Assembly (NCBI GenBank): GCA_017937125.1
Contig: JAGBEH010000008.1
Location: forward strand, 1-64,000
Source: Alistipes sp.
GTDB taxonomy: Bacteria; Bacteroidota; Bacteroidia; Bacteroidales; Rikenellaceae
Direction: 5' to 3'
DNA: 64,000 bases
Position 1 is the first letter of the stretch, and each line of letters opens with the position of its first letter. This document shows, in pieces, positions 17,582 through 26,176 of this stretch. Under the pieces are notes generated by a model, which was not told the origin of the DNA, made no database searches, and worked only from the letters and a program-made list of their open reading frames with translations. The translations under genes and the position numbers were made by a program.

Positions 17582-17856
17582 AATATTTAAGTTCGGTTTC
17601 CCCGTCCGCGCCGCAACGGATTTAACAAAAAGAAAGCGTGGCGCCGAAGCTCATTTTAGACAAGCAGGTCGTAGGATTACCATATGATATAAAACAAGCA
17701 TTAACTCCACGCCCATATCCAAGTCGGATACGCGCGGTAGCATCAGCCTATTCTCTATCAAATAAAGTGAATTTCCTACGTTCGCTTATCGAGAATAAAC
17801 TTACACTTTCCGTGTATATGTTGTTGCAAATATAAAAATTATTCGCGAAAAATACC
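17582..17856. other. Intergenic region with several inverted repeats, no gene seen
   Basis: No convincing ORF. Visible structure: GCGTGG near 17638 pairs with CCACGC near 17707. TATTCTC (17749-17755) pairs with GAGAATA (17791-17797), and AAAGTG (17764-17769) inside that loop can pair with CACTTT (17804-17809) outside it, a pseudoknot-like layout. This could be a small RNA or chance. Confidence 0.3.
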
Positions 17857-17864
17857 TACATTTG
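17857..17864 (+). promoter_or_regulatory. -7 element for the GNAT gene
   Basis: TACATTTG, 30 bp before the ATG at 17895; no clear -33 box. Confidence 0.45.
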
Positions 17865-17894
17865 AAATACCAATGCAATTAAAGTAAGGAATTT

Positions 17895-18380
17895 ATGTCG
17901 AAACCCTCGGCTGAACGAATGCGGTATGAAAACATCGACGGGTATATCAGGCCGTTCGAACTCGGCGATACCGAGACTGTGTTGCGGATATGGCTGGACG
18001 GGAATTTGCAGGCACACCGTTTCATTCCCGCCGCATACTGGAAATCGAACATCGGTTTTATGCGGAGCGCCTTGTCGCAGGCCGAGCTGTTCGTCTGCTC
18101 CGTCGGGGGCGAAATCGTCGCATTCGTCGGATTGCAGGGCGATTATATAGCGGGCATATTCGTACGGGAAGACCACCGCTCCGAAGGCATCGGACATAGG
18201 CTTCTCGCCTATCTCGAACAACGGCACGAACAGTTGAGACTAAGCGTTTACGAAAAGAATGCGCGGGCCGTAAAGTTCTATTCTAAGGAGGGTTTCGCAA
18301 TTGTCGAAAAGCGGACGGACGAACCTACGGGCGAGACGGAATACGTAATGACGTGGTGCCGCTCGGCAATAACCGAATAA
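17895..18380 (+). CDS. GNAT-family N-acetyltransferase
   Basis: A 161-aa acetyl-CoA-dependent transferase of the YjaB/PhnO-like group. The acetyl-CoA loop is IFVREDHRSEGIGHRLLAYL (V-x-x-x-x-R-x-x-G-I-G near residue 95), followed by LSVYEKNARAVKFYSKEGF, the usual fourth motif. The acceptor is unknown. The last six codons (RSAITE) and the stop are encoded by the first unit of repeat array 3, so the repeat's arrival probably reshaped the C-terminus. Confidence 0.85.
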   Translation: MSKPSAERMRYENIDGYIRPFELGDTETVLRIWLDGNLQAHRFIPAAYWKSNIGFMRSALSQAELFVCSVGGEIVAFVGLQGDYIAGIFVREDHRSEGIGHRLLAYLEQRHEQLRLSVYEKNARAVKFYSKEGFAIVEKRTDEPTGETEYVMTWCRSAITE

Positions 18381-18454
18381 ATTCGGCATCGCCCTCGCTT
18401 ATTCGCACATTTGGCTTCGCCCTATATACTCCCGCTCGGCAATGCCCAAATAAA

Positions 18455-18486
18455 TTTGCTTCTGCCCTCGCTTATTCGTACATTTG
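18455..18486 (+). promoter_or_regulatory. Repeat-borne promoter, second unit of array 3
   Basis: TTTG (18455-18458), 20 bases, TACATTTG (18479-18486). The first unit's element (CACATTTG) is mutated at its first base. Confidence 0.6.
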
Positions 18487-18527
18487 GCTTCGCCTTATAT
18501 ACTTCCGCTCGGCAATGCCCAAATAAA

Positions 18528-18559
18528 TTTGGCATTGCCCTCGCTTATTCGTATATTTG
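18528..18559 (+). promoter_or_regulatory. Repeat-borne promoter, third unit of array 3
   Basis: TTTG (18528-18531), 20 bases, TATATTTG (18552-18559), both elements perfect. Confidence 0.65.
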
Positions 18560-18600
18560 GCTTCGCCCTATATACTTCCGCTCGGCATAATCAAATAAAA

Positions 18601-18632
18601 TTTGCTTCTGCCCTCGCTTATTCGTATATTTG
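18601..18632 (+). promoter_or_regulatory. Repeat-borne promoter nearest rarA
   Basis: TTTG (18601-18604), 20 bases, TATATTTG (18625-18632). Transcription would start about 30 nt before the rarA ATG. Confidence 0.75.
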
Positions 18633-18669
18633 CCATTGACAAAAGCGAAAAACGAAAAGAAAAAAGAGT

Positions 18670-19944
18670 ATGTCGGCACCTTTGGCTGAACGGCTGCGGC
18701 CTAAAAACATAGACGAGTACATCGGGCAGGAGCATCTGGTCGGCAAGAACGGCGTGTTCCGCAAGTTTTTCGAGACGGGAAACGTTCCGTCGTTCATCCT
18801 GTGGGGGCCTCCGGGAGTGGGCAAGACCTCGCTCGCGAAGCTCGTGTCGGCAACCCTCGAACGACCTTTCTACACCCTGTCGGCCGTAACGTCGGGTGTC
18901 AAGGAGGTGCGCGAGGTTATCGAAAACGCAAAACGGCAGCATCTGTTCGAGCGGCAGACGCCCTTTCTGTTCATCGACGAAATCCACCGTTTCAACAAAT
19001 CGCAGCAGGACTCGCTGTTGGGTGCCGTCGAGCAGGGCATCGTTACGCTTATCGGTGCCACGACCGAAAACCCGTCGTTCGAGGTTATCTCGCCGTTGTT
19101 GAGCCGCTGTCAGGTGTATATCCTCAACCCGATGGACGACAGCGACCTGCAACGTCTGCTCGACCGTGCGCTGACGACCGATACGGAACTTAAGAAACGG
19201 GACATAGAGGTGCGTGAAACGGCCGCATTGTTCAAATTCGCGGGCGGAGATGCGCGCAAACTGCTCAATATACTCGACATCCTCGTCGGCGCCACCGACG
19301 GCAAAATCACTATCGACGACAAGTACGTCACCGACTGTCTGCAACAGAACATCGCCCTCTACGACAAAAACGGCGAGCAGCATTACGACGTCATCTCGGC
19401 ATTTATCAAGAGCGTGCGCGGCAGCGACCCCGATGCGGCGATATACTATCTTGCGCGTATGTTGGCGGGCGGCGAGGAGCCGCGTTTCATAGCACGGCGT
19501 CTGGTAATTCTGGCATCGGAGGACATAGGGCTGGCAAATCCCAATGCGCTGCTGCTGGCGAACGCCTGCTTCGATACGGTGCACAAGATCGGGATGCCCG
19601 AAGCACGAATAACGCTCGCCGAAACAACTATTTACCTCGCCACGAGCCCCAAGAGCAACTCGGCGTACGCAGCCATAAACGAGGCGCTGCGCTTCGTGCA
19701 GAACGACACGACGAACCGCCCCATACCGCTTCATCTGCGCAATGCGCCGACCAAGCTGATGAGCGAGGCAGGATACGGCAAGGGCTACAAATATGCACAC
19801 GATTTCGAGGGCAGTTTCGTCGAGCAGGAGTTTATGCCCGAGACGCTGAAAGGCAAACGATTTTACAAACCCGACGCTTCCAACCAGTCCGAAGCGAAGA
19901 TTGCGGAACGTATGGCACGGTTGTGGGGCGATAAAAAGAGATGA
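18670..19944 (+). CDS. rarA: Replication-associated recombination protein A
   Basis: A 424-aa AAA+ ATPase of the RarA/MgsA/WRNIP1 family, which acts at stalled replication forks. It begins MSAPLAERLRPKNIDEYIGQ as usual; Walker A is GPPGVGKT near residue 46, Walker B FIDEIHRF near 100, and the C-terminal RarA tetramerisation region (VRGSDPDAAIYYLARMLAGG ... EDIGLANP) is complete. Only repeat array 3 separates it from the GNAT gene, and that array supplies stacked promoters. Confidence 0.95.
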   Translation: MSAPLAERLRPKNIDEYIGQEHLVGKNGVFRKFFETGNVPSFILWGPPGVGKTSLAKLVSATLERPFYTLSAVTSGVKEVREVIENAKRQHLFERQTPFLFIDEIHRFNKSQQDSLLGAVEQGIVTLIGATTENPSFEVISPLLSRCQVYILNPMDDSDLQRLLDRALTTDTELKKRDIEVRETAALFKFAGGDARKLLNILDILVGATDGKITIDDKYVTDCLQQNIALYDKNGEQHYDVISAFIKSVRGSDPDAAIYYLARMLAGGEEPRFIARRLVILASEDIGLANPNALLLANACFDTVHKIGMPEARITLAETTIYLATSPKSNSAYAAINEALRFVQNDTTNRPIPLHLRNAPTKLMSEAGYGKGYKYAHDFEGSFVEQEFMPETLKGKRFYKPDASNQSEAKIAERMARLWGDKKR

Positions 19945-20002
19945 TGCACAGGCTTGCGGCGACTCAGTTACGGGGTCTGCACGGCCGTAAACATATTATG
20001 GT

Positions 20003-20965
20003 ATGAAAAAAGCAATATTCGTCCTGATAGCCGTTGCGGCAACCGTCGCGGCGAGCGCGCAGCAGAGACTTTTCGCCGAAAAGTCCGCCGAGATAGTGAA
20101 AACCACCCACCTGTTCGCAGTGAAAGGCGGGCAGAAACTCTATCTCGACCGTTATACCTGCACCGCAACGGAGGGGTTGCGCCCCTGCGTCGTCTTCGTC
20201 TTCGGCGGCGGATTTTCGACGGGTACGCGCGATGCGGCTATGTATTTGGCATACTATGAATTTCTGGCACGTGCGGGCTATGATGTCGCGGCGATAGATT
20301 ATCGTCTGGGAATGCAGGGCGTAACCGATCCGAGCATATTCACGGCGATTTCCGACTTCAAAAAGACGGTGAACATAGCCGTCGAGGATCTGTACGATGC
20401 CACGAGATACGTCCTCGACCACGCGGACGAGTGGCGCATCGACCCCTCGAAGATAATCGCGAGCGGTTCGAGCGCGGGCGCCATAACGGTCTTGCAGGCC
20501 GAGAACGGCATCTGCAACGGTGTCGAGGCGGCGAAAGTCCTGCCCGCAGGGTTCGGCTATGCGGGCGTAATATCTTTCGCGGGCGCTATCTTCTCGACGA
20601 GCGGCGCTCCCGTATGGAAATCGGCTCCCTGCCCCGTGCTCTTCTTCCACGGCACTTCCGACAAGAACGTGCCGTACAACAAAGCGAGCCTTTTAGGCAT
20701 AGGCTTCTACGGCTCGGGGGTTATCGCCGAGCAGCTGCGCGAATTGCGCAGTCCGTACTATTTCTATTCGGTCGAGTACGAGGACCATTCGCTGGCCGAA
20801 ACGCCGATGACCGACAACCTGCCGCTCGTGGGCTCCTTCATAAAGGAATATGTGCTCGGCGGGAAGCGAGCCATAACAGTCGAGAGCATCGAGGACCTCG
20901 ACCGCCCCGTGCGCCCGACGAAGTTCTCGATTTTCGAATATCTCGGATCCAATTACGGCGAATAG
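20003..20965 (+). CDS. Exported alpha/beta-hydrolase esterase
   Basis: A 320-aa protein with a signal peptide (residues 1-19, ending ASAQ). The alpha/beta-hydrolase carboxylesterase features are present: oxyanion-hole FGGGFSTG near residue 70, nucleophile GSSAG near 155, Asp in FHGTSDKNV near 217 and His in EDHSLAE near 259. It is probably a periplasmic esterase acting on acylated sugars or xenobiotic esters; the substrate is not evident. Two bases separate it from the next gene, so they form an operon. Confidence 0.85.
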   Translation: MKKAIFVLIAVAATVAASAQQRLFAEKSAEIVKTTHLFAVKGGQKLYLDRYTCTATEGLRPCVVFVFGGGFSTGTRDAAMYLAYYEFLARAGYDVAAIDYRLGMQGVTDPSIFTAISDFKKTVNIAVEDLYDATRYVLDHADEWRIDPSKIIASGSSAGAITVLQAENGICNGVEAAKVLPAGFGYAGVISFAGAIFSTSGAPVWKSAPCPVLFFHGTSDKNVPYNKASLLGIGFYGSGVIAEQLRELRSPYYFYSVEYEDHSLAETPMTDNLPLVGSFIKEYVLGGKRAITVESIEDLDRPVRPTKFSIFEYLGSNYGE

Positions 20966-20966
20966 T

Positions 20967-21461
20967 ATGAAGCGCATAGGCGTAATATCCGACACGCACG
21001 GGACATTCGACGAACCGCTGCGCGAATTTCTGAAAAATGTCGATGAGATATGGCACGCAGGCGACATAGGTTCGCTCGAACTGGCCGACGAGATAAATGC
21101 TTTCAAACCGCTGCGCGCCGTTTACGGTAATATCGACGGCGGAGTGATACGTCGCGTATACCGCGAATTCGACTTTTTCAAATGCGAGGAGGTTACCGTG
21201 CTGATGACCCATATCGGCGGCTATCCGCGCCACTACTCTCCGCAGGCCGTCGCCAAGATACAGTCCGCGCGGCCGAAGCTGTTCATTGCGGGGCATTCGC
21301 ACATCCTTAAGATAATTTACGACAAGGTCTACAACCTGCTGCATATCAACCCGGGGGCCGCAGGCGAATACGGGTTCCACAAGATACGTACGGCGGTGCG
21401 TTTCGAAATCGACGGAACGGAAATCCGCAATATGGAAATCTGGGAATACCCGCGGCGGTAG
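20967..21461 (+). CDS. YfcE/MJ0936-type metallophosphoesterase
   Basis: A 164-aa phosphoesterase with the calcineurin-like motifs in order: GVISDTHG (residues 5-12), HAGDIG near 30, YGNID near 54, THIGGYP near 78 and GHSH near 104. The length and fold match small YfcE-like phosphodiesterases. The physiological substrate is unknown. It follows the esterase gene directly. Confidence 0.9.
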   Translation: MKRIGVISDTHGTFDEPLREFLKNVDEIWHAGDIGSLELADEINAFKPLRAVYGNIDGGVIRRVYREFDFFKCEEVTVLMTHIGGYPRHYSPQAVAKIQSARPKLFIAGHSHILKIIYDKVYNLLHINPGAAGEYGFHKIRTAVRFEIDGTEIRNMEIWEYPRR

Positions 21462-21607
21462 CGTTGCGGCGCTGCTGTTTTTTTCGGATGTCCTCCCATC
21501 CTAATCCTTAACATAATACGGTCTGCGGAGACGGTCCGCCCGACTATTTAACATAATATCGGGACGGAATATTCCGTTATTCGGTCGTAACTAAAAATTA
21601 TGACGAT

Positions 21608-24061
21608 ATGCAGACCAAGATTTCAAAGACGCTCGAGGGCATAATCGCCCGCACGGCATTCGATACGGCAAAGGCCGGCATAGACCATTCGCTGAAAGAC
21701 TATCTGATGCTCGAAATTCTCCGTTCGGAGGGTTCGATGGCTTATCAGATACTTTCCTCGCGCCTGAAAGATTGGGAGTTGTACCAGATAACGCAGCGCA
21801 TCGAGCACGAGGCTGCCGAAGCCGACGGTGAGAAAGCACGCCCCGAGGAGTTTTTCGGCGGCTACGGCGACGAGCTGCGCAACAACAATACCGACGTACA
21901 CAACATATCCACGTCGCACGCCGTACTCGACATCATATCCGACCGCACGACCGTTTCGTCGCGCGTGTTCGAGATGTACGGCATCACGGCCGACCTGTTG
22001 GCCGCTGACATCGAACGGTTCGTCGAAGGGGCAGAGCCGCGCGTCGAGGTGCGTATGCGGCTGCTCGACGACAGGGACGATGACGAGACGTCGCAGAACG
22101 ACACGTCCGCATCGATGCTGTCGAAATTCGGCACCGACCTTACGAAACTCGCCCGCGAGGGCGGTCTCGACCCCGTTATCGGGCGCGAAAAGGAGATAGA
22201 GCGCGTAGTGCAGATACTCTCGCGCCGCAAGAAGAACAACCCGATACTTATCGGCGAGGCAGGCGTGGGCAAGAGCGCCATAGTCGAAGGTCTCGCACGG
22301 CGCATAGCTGCGGGCGAGGTGCCATACACCATCAGCGACAAAACGGTCTTCTCGCTCGACCTGTCGTCGCTCGTGGCGGGCACAAAGTTCAGGGGCGAGT
22401 TCGAGGAGCGTATGCAGCAGCTTATCGACGAGTTGCGCAAGTCCAAAAATACGATCATCTTCATCGACGAGATACACACGATCGTCGGTGCGGGTTCGAC
22501 GCAGGGCAGTCTCGACACGGCCAACATACTCAAACCCGCGCTCGCACGCGGGGAGTTGCAGACCATAGGCGCGACCACGCTCGACGAGTACCGCGAGAAT
22601 ATCGAACGCGATGCGGCTCTGGAACGCCGTTTCCAGAAGGTCATCATCGAGCCGACCTCGCGCGAGGAGACGTTGCAGATACTCCGCAACATAGCCCCCA
22701 ACTACGAGCGCCATCACAAGGTGCGCTATACGGAAGAGGCGCTGCGAGCGTGCGTCGAACTGACGGAGCGTTACATCACCGACCGCTATTTCCCCGATAA
22801 GGCTATCGACATACTCGACGAGGCGGGGTCGCGGGCACATCTGGGTTCGGCGCGCGAGCCCGAGGAGATTCGCATTCTGGAACACTCGCTCGCAAGCACC
22901 CAGCGCGAGCGCAAGGAGGCCGTAGAGGCGTTGATATACGAAAAGGCCGCTGCGGCGCGTATGCGCGAGATAGCGCTCAAGTCGAAGATCGGCGAAAGCC
23001 GCGCAGAGTGGCGGCGCTCGCTCGATATGAATCCTGCGGCCATAGGGGCCAAAGAGATAGCAGAAGTCATAACCTCGATGACGGGCATTCCCGTCGAGAA
23101 GGTGACAGGCGGGGAACTGGAGAGGCTGCGCACGCTGCGCGACCACCTCGCGGCTCGCGTAGTCGGCCAGACCGAGGCCGTAGAGCGCGTCTCGAAAGCC
23201 ATACGCCGCTCGCGTGCGGGTCTCAAGGATGAAAACCGACCGATAGGCGTGTTTATGTTCGTAGGGCCGACGGGCGTGGGCAAGACGTTATTGGCCAAAG
23301 AGCTGTCGAAACAGCTCTTCGACGAGCGGCGCGGGCTGATACGCATCGATATGTCCGAATACGGCGAGAAACACAACGTTTCGCGGCTTATAGGCTCGCC
23401 ACCGGGTTATGTAGGCTACGGCGAGGGCGGGCAGCTCACCGAAGCGGTGCGCCGCAGACCGTATGCGGTGGTGCTCTTCGACGAAATCGAGAAGGCTCAC
23501 CCCGATGTGTTCAACGCTATGCTCCAGATTTTCGACGAGGGACATCTTACGGACGGTTCGGGACGCAAGGTCGATTTCCGCAATACGGTGATAATAATGA
23601 CCTCCAACGTCGGCTCGCGCAATGCGGCGGTACGTTCGTCGCACGTGGGATACGTCACCCCCTCGAAGCGCACGGGCGAAGCCGAAGCTCCCGCCGACGA
23701 GTACCGCAAGGCTCTCGAACGCACCTTCGCCCCCGAGTTTCTCAACCGCATAGACGACATAGTGATGTTCCGCACGTTGGAGACGTCCGATGTCGAACGG
23801 ATAGTCGAAATCGAACTTCGGGGCGTCCTGTCGCGAGCCGAGAAATTGGGTTACAAGGTACGTATCACCGACGGCGCCAAACGCAGGCTGGCCGATATGG
23901 GATACGAAGCCAGATACGGAGTGCGTTCGCTCAAACGGACGCTGCTCGACGAAGTGGAAGAACCTCTTTCATCCCTCATAATCGAGGGCAAGCTCCGCGA
24001 AGGCGATACCGTCGTAGTGGAGAAATCCAAACATCAGGGAGTTACGCTCAAGGTGGCGTAA
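21608..24061 (+). CDS. ClpC/ClpA-type AAA+ unfoldase
   Basis: An 817-aa Hsp100 protein with two ATPase modules. It has a diverged N-domain (1-150), D1 with Walker A GEAGVGKS near 220 and [14 protein letters not shown] near 282, then D2 with GPTGVGKT near 553 and [17 protein letters not shown] near 617. In D2 the SHVGYVTP stretch near 678 sits where ClpC and ClpA carry the hydrophobic-Gly-hydrophobic loop that docks onto ClpP, so it probably feeds ClpP (37809-38477) rather than acting as a ClpB disaggregase. The middle coiled coil is short, also ClpC-like. I saw no clpS next to it. A hairpin terminator follows at once. Confidence 0.88.
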   Translation: MQTKISKTLEGIIARTAFDTAKAGIDHSLKDYLMLEILRSEGSMAYQILSSRLKDWELYQITQRIEHEAAEADGEKARPEEFFGGYGDELRNNNTDVHNISTSHAVLDIISDRTTVSSRVFEMYGITADLLAADIERFVEGAEPRVEVRMRLLDDRDDDETSQNDTSASMLSKFGTDLTKLAREGGLDPVIGREKEIERVVQILSRRKKNNPILIGEAGVGKSAIVEGLARRIAAGEVPYTISDKTVFSLDLSSLVAGTKFRGEFEERMQQLIDELRKSKNTIIFIDEIHTIVGAGSTQGSLDTANILKPALARGELQTIGATTLDEYRENIERDAALERRFQKVIIEPTSREETLQILRNIAPNYERHHKVRYTEEALRACVELTERYITDRYFPDKAIDILDEAGSRAHLGSAREPEEIRILEHSLASTQRERKEAVEALIYEKAAAARMREIALKSKIGESRAEWRRSLDMNPAAIGAKEIAEVITSMTGIPVEKVTGGELERLRTLRDHLAARVVGQTEAVERVSKAIRRSRAGLKDENRPIGVFMFVGPTGVGKTLLAKELSKQLFDERRGLIRIDMSEYGEKHNVSRLIGSPPGYVGYGEGGQLTEAVRRRPYAVVLFDEIEKAHPDVFNAMLQIFDEGHLTDGSGRKVDFRNTVIIMTSNVGSRNAAVRSSHVGYVTPSKRTGEAEAPADEYRKALERTFAPEFLNRIDDIVMFRTLETSDVERIVEIELRGVLSRAEKLGYKVRITDGAKRRLADMGYEARYGVRSLKRTLLDEVEEPLSSLIIEGKLREGDTVVVEKSKHQGVTLKVA

Positions 24062-24671
24062 CGGACGAGGGTCGGAAGTGCTCCGACCCTCTTTTTTTGT
24101 CTTCGGCGGCATTCAGGGCCGCCATCTCCAATGCCGTTTCGGTAGCGTTGAAATTGGCTCTTTCGCGCAGCAGGTCTCCAGACAGTTCCGACGTGTTCGC
24201 GGGATTTACGAACCACTTGCAGAACATCTCGCGAGCCATATTCGACTCATTGAGATACTTCCACGCGGCAACGGGCGAGTTTTTCTTTACGGGCGAAATT
24301 TCGGGCATTGCGACACCTGCGGCACTGCCTACGGCCTTCAGTGCACCGAGACCGCCGCTTTTTTTCTTCTGCCCCGTAAATTCTTCATAAGCCTCGCGGT
24401 CGGCATCCGTAATCTCTATCGAACCGAAGTCGAACGAACGGAGCGACGCATCGACGTTATGGTCGTTGTACTTGACGGGAACGACCAGCTCGGTGAACGC
24501 CTTGCGCACAAGGTCGGAGATTTCCGCATTACCCTCGCTGACATCGAGCATAATGAAATTCAGAGAATTGCGTCTGTAATCCGCAACCTCTTCCCCTTTC
24601 GGGGCGGCACAGACGACATTTGCGCTGCACAACAGAGCGAGCGCGGCGCACGATAATGAAGATTTCTTCAT
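24048..24671 (-). CDS. Exported hypothetical protein, possibly 3'-truncated
   Basis: A 207-aa protein with a signal peptide (residues 1-22, ending VVCA). I do not recognise the family. The mature part is mixed alpha/beta with a Gly/Lys-rich bend (GQKKKSGGLGALKAVG near 100). The last 16 residues are encoded by the terminator hairpin of the convergent ClpC-type gene, and the stop lies 14 bp inside that gene, which suggests the reading frame has lost its original end. The start overlaps the stop of the upstream MATE gene (ATGA), so the two are coupled. Confidence 0.6.
   Translation of the reverse strand: MKKSSLSCAALALLCSANVVCAAPKGEEVADYRRNSLNFIMLDVSEGNAEISDLVRKAFTELVVPVKYNDHNVDASLRSFDFGSIEITDADREAYEEFTGQKKKSGGLGALKAVGSAAGVAMPEISPVKKNSPVAAWKYLNESNMAREMFCKWFVNPANTSELSGDLLRERANFNATETALEMAALNAAEDKKRGSEHFRPSSVTPP
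24067..24098 (+). terminator. Terminator of the ClpC-type gene
   Basis: GAGGGTCGGA / TCCGACCCTC hairpin followed by TTTTTTTG. It lies inside the 3' end of the convergent minus-strand coding sequence. Confidence 0.85.
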
Positions 24672-26050
24672 AATTGTTTGAAAAATTCGGCCGCACCGAC
24701 CCCACGCATTGCGCGAATCTTCTGGCGTATGCGCAGCAGCAGCAAAACGGCCGAAGCTCCCAACCCGAAAAGATAGCCTAAATAGAGCCCCTTAGGGCCG
24801 AGGCCGAGCGTGAATCCGCACAGATAGCCGATAGGAATATTCAGCACTATATAGGCCAAAAAAGAGACGACGGGAATGATCTTCACATCCTGAATACCGC
24901 GCATCGTACCTATGGCCACGCACTGCAAACCGTCGGGCAGCTGATAGAGCGACACGTAAACGAGCAGAACGGACGTCAGCCCGATAACCTCGGCATTGGT
25001 GGTGAACATCACGGGAATCAGCGTATTGAACGAGGTGAGGAACAATATTACCAGACTGTTCCACACCAATACTATATGCAGCGACGCCTTGGCCGCGATG
25101 CCCAACTCGTCGATATTGCGCGCTCCGTAACAGTGGGAAATACGTATGGTCGTGGCCGCACCGACGGCGGTAACTATCATAAAGGCGCAGTTTCCCAGCG
25201 TCATCGCCACCTGATTGGCGCTGATGGCCACGGTATCGAACCACCCCATCATTACACTCGTAATGACGAAAGCCGACGCTTCGAGGAACATCTGCACGGC
25301 TATCGGAAAACCCATAGACAGTAGCGACCGCATAGCCGCAATCCCCATATGGACACCTGGCATAAGGTTCATATAACGGCGCATCTCCTTGCGGCGCATA
25401 AAATACCATATGGCCGCGATCGGCATTACGATTCGCGATATGAGCGTCGCCAAACCCGCACCCGTGGCACCCATCTCCCCGAAACCGAACTTGCCGTATA
25501 TGAATATCCAGTTCAGCAGGATGTTCAGCGTATTGCACCCCACGATGATGACCATCGATACGGTCGTGTTGCCGACACCCTCCAGAAACTGTTTGAACGC
25601 CCCGAACAGCATAACGGGGAAGAGGCTCAACGCCATCAGTCTGTAATACGGCAGTGCCGCATCTATCACCTCGACTGGCTGCCCCATACGGTACAACAGA
25701 GGCGCTGCGGCCAACTGCATAAGCATAATAACGATACCGAGCGACGAATACATCGCCACGGCGTTTTTGAGATACAGCGCCGAACGCGAGTCCTCGCCTC
25801 GGGCATACAATTCGCCCACGAGCGGCGTAAGCCCGAGCGTAATGCCCAGCCCCGTTATGAAAAACAGGAACGACGCCATAGATCCGAATGCGACGGCAGC
25901 CAGCGGCAACGGATCGTCGCCGCCGTAACGGCCGACCATTATGTTGTCGGCGAACTGCACGAATATGTGCCCGAGCTGCGCAGCGACAACGGGCAGCGCC
26001 AACTTGAGATTGGCGCGATACTGTTCCCTGTATTTGGAAAATGAGTACAT
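24668..26050 (-). CDS. MATE-family multidrug efflux transporter
   Basis: A 460-aa inner-membrane antiporter with about twelve helices. LALPVVAAQLGHIFVQFADNIMVGRYG opens the first repeat and GFPIAVQMFLEASAFVITSVMMGWF the second, the usual two-fold MATE arrangement of the NorM type. It exports cationic compounds using Na+ or H+. I chose the ATG at 26050 (MYSFSKYREQYR); an upstream in-frame codon would add 29 residues unlike the family. A TATCTTTG at 26059-26066 (minus) would give a very short leader. Confidence 0.9.
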   Translation of the reverse strand: MYSFSKYREQYRANLKLALPVVAAQLGHIFVQFADNIMVGRYGGDDPLPLAAVAFGSMASFLFFITGLGITLGLTPLVGELYARGEDSRSALYLKNAVAMYSSLGIVIMLMQLAAAPLLYRMGQPVEVIDAALPYYRLMALSLFPVMLFGAFKQFLEGVGNTTVSMVIIVGCNTLNILLNWIFIYGKFGFGEMGATGAGLATLISRIVMPIAAIWYFMRRKEMRRYMNLMPGVHMGIAAMRSLLSMGFPIAVQMFLEASAFVITSVMMGWFDTVAISANQVAMTLGNCAFMIVTAVGAATTIRISHCYGARNIDELGIAAKASLHIVLVWNSLVILFLTSFNTLIPVMFTTNAEVIGLTSVLLVYVSLYQLPDGLQCVAIGTMRGIQDVKIIPVVSFLAYIVLNIPIGYLCGFTLGLGPKGLYLGYLFGLGASAVLLLLRIRQKIRAMRGVGAAEFFKQL

Positions 26051-26152
26051 AGCGGCGGCAAAGATAGCATTTTCGGGACAAATATTCGTATCGTGCCGAC
26101 ATAACGGGTGCCGAAGTACCCGCCGAAACCTCCGCAATTCGTTTTTTTTGAT

Positions 26153-26160
26153 TATATTTG
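26153..26160 (+). promoter_or_regulatory. -7 element for the ricT-gldH-trmB cluster
   Basis: TATATTTG, 16 bp before the ATG at 26177. The closest TTTG is too near to serve as the -33 element. Confidence 0.5.
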
Positions 26161-26176
26161 TGCAAAATTTAGATAA

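Larger units (their letters stand above)
18366..18633 (+). repeat. 73-bp promoter-bearing repeat, array 3 (four units)
   Basis: Full unit starts (CTTCGCC) fall at 18415, 18488 and 18561, an exact 73-bp period, preceded by a partial unit overlapping the end of the GNAT gene. Each unit has the central inverted repeat and ends in TATTCG(T/C)A(T/C)ATTTG. The units differ by a few bases, so they are not a recent assembly duplication. The last unit ends 36 bp before rarA. Confidence 0.92.

Noticed and set aside
17636-17713. tRNA-like element (GCGTGG ... CCACGC, 77 nt)
   Set aside because: No T-arm, D-arm or anticodon loop of tRNA type is present.
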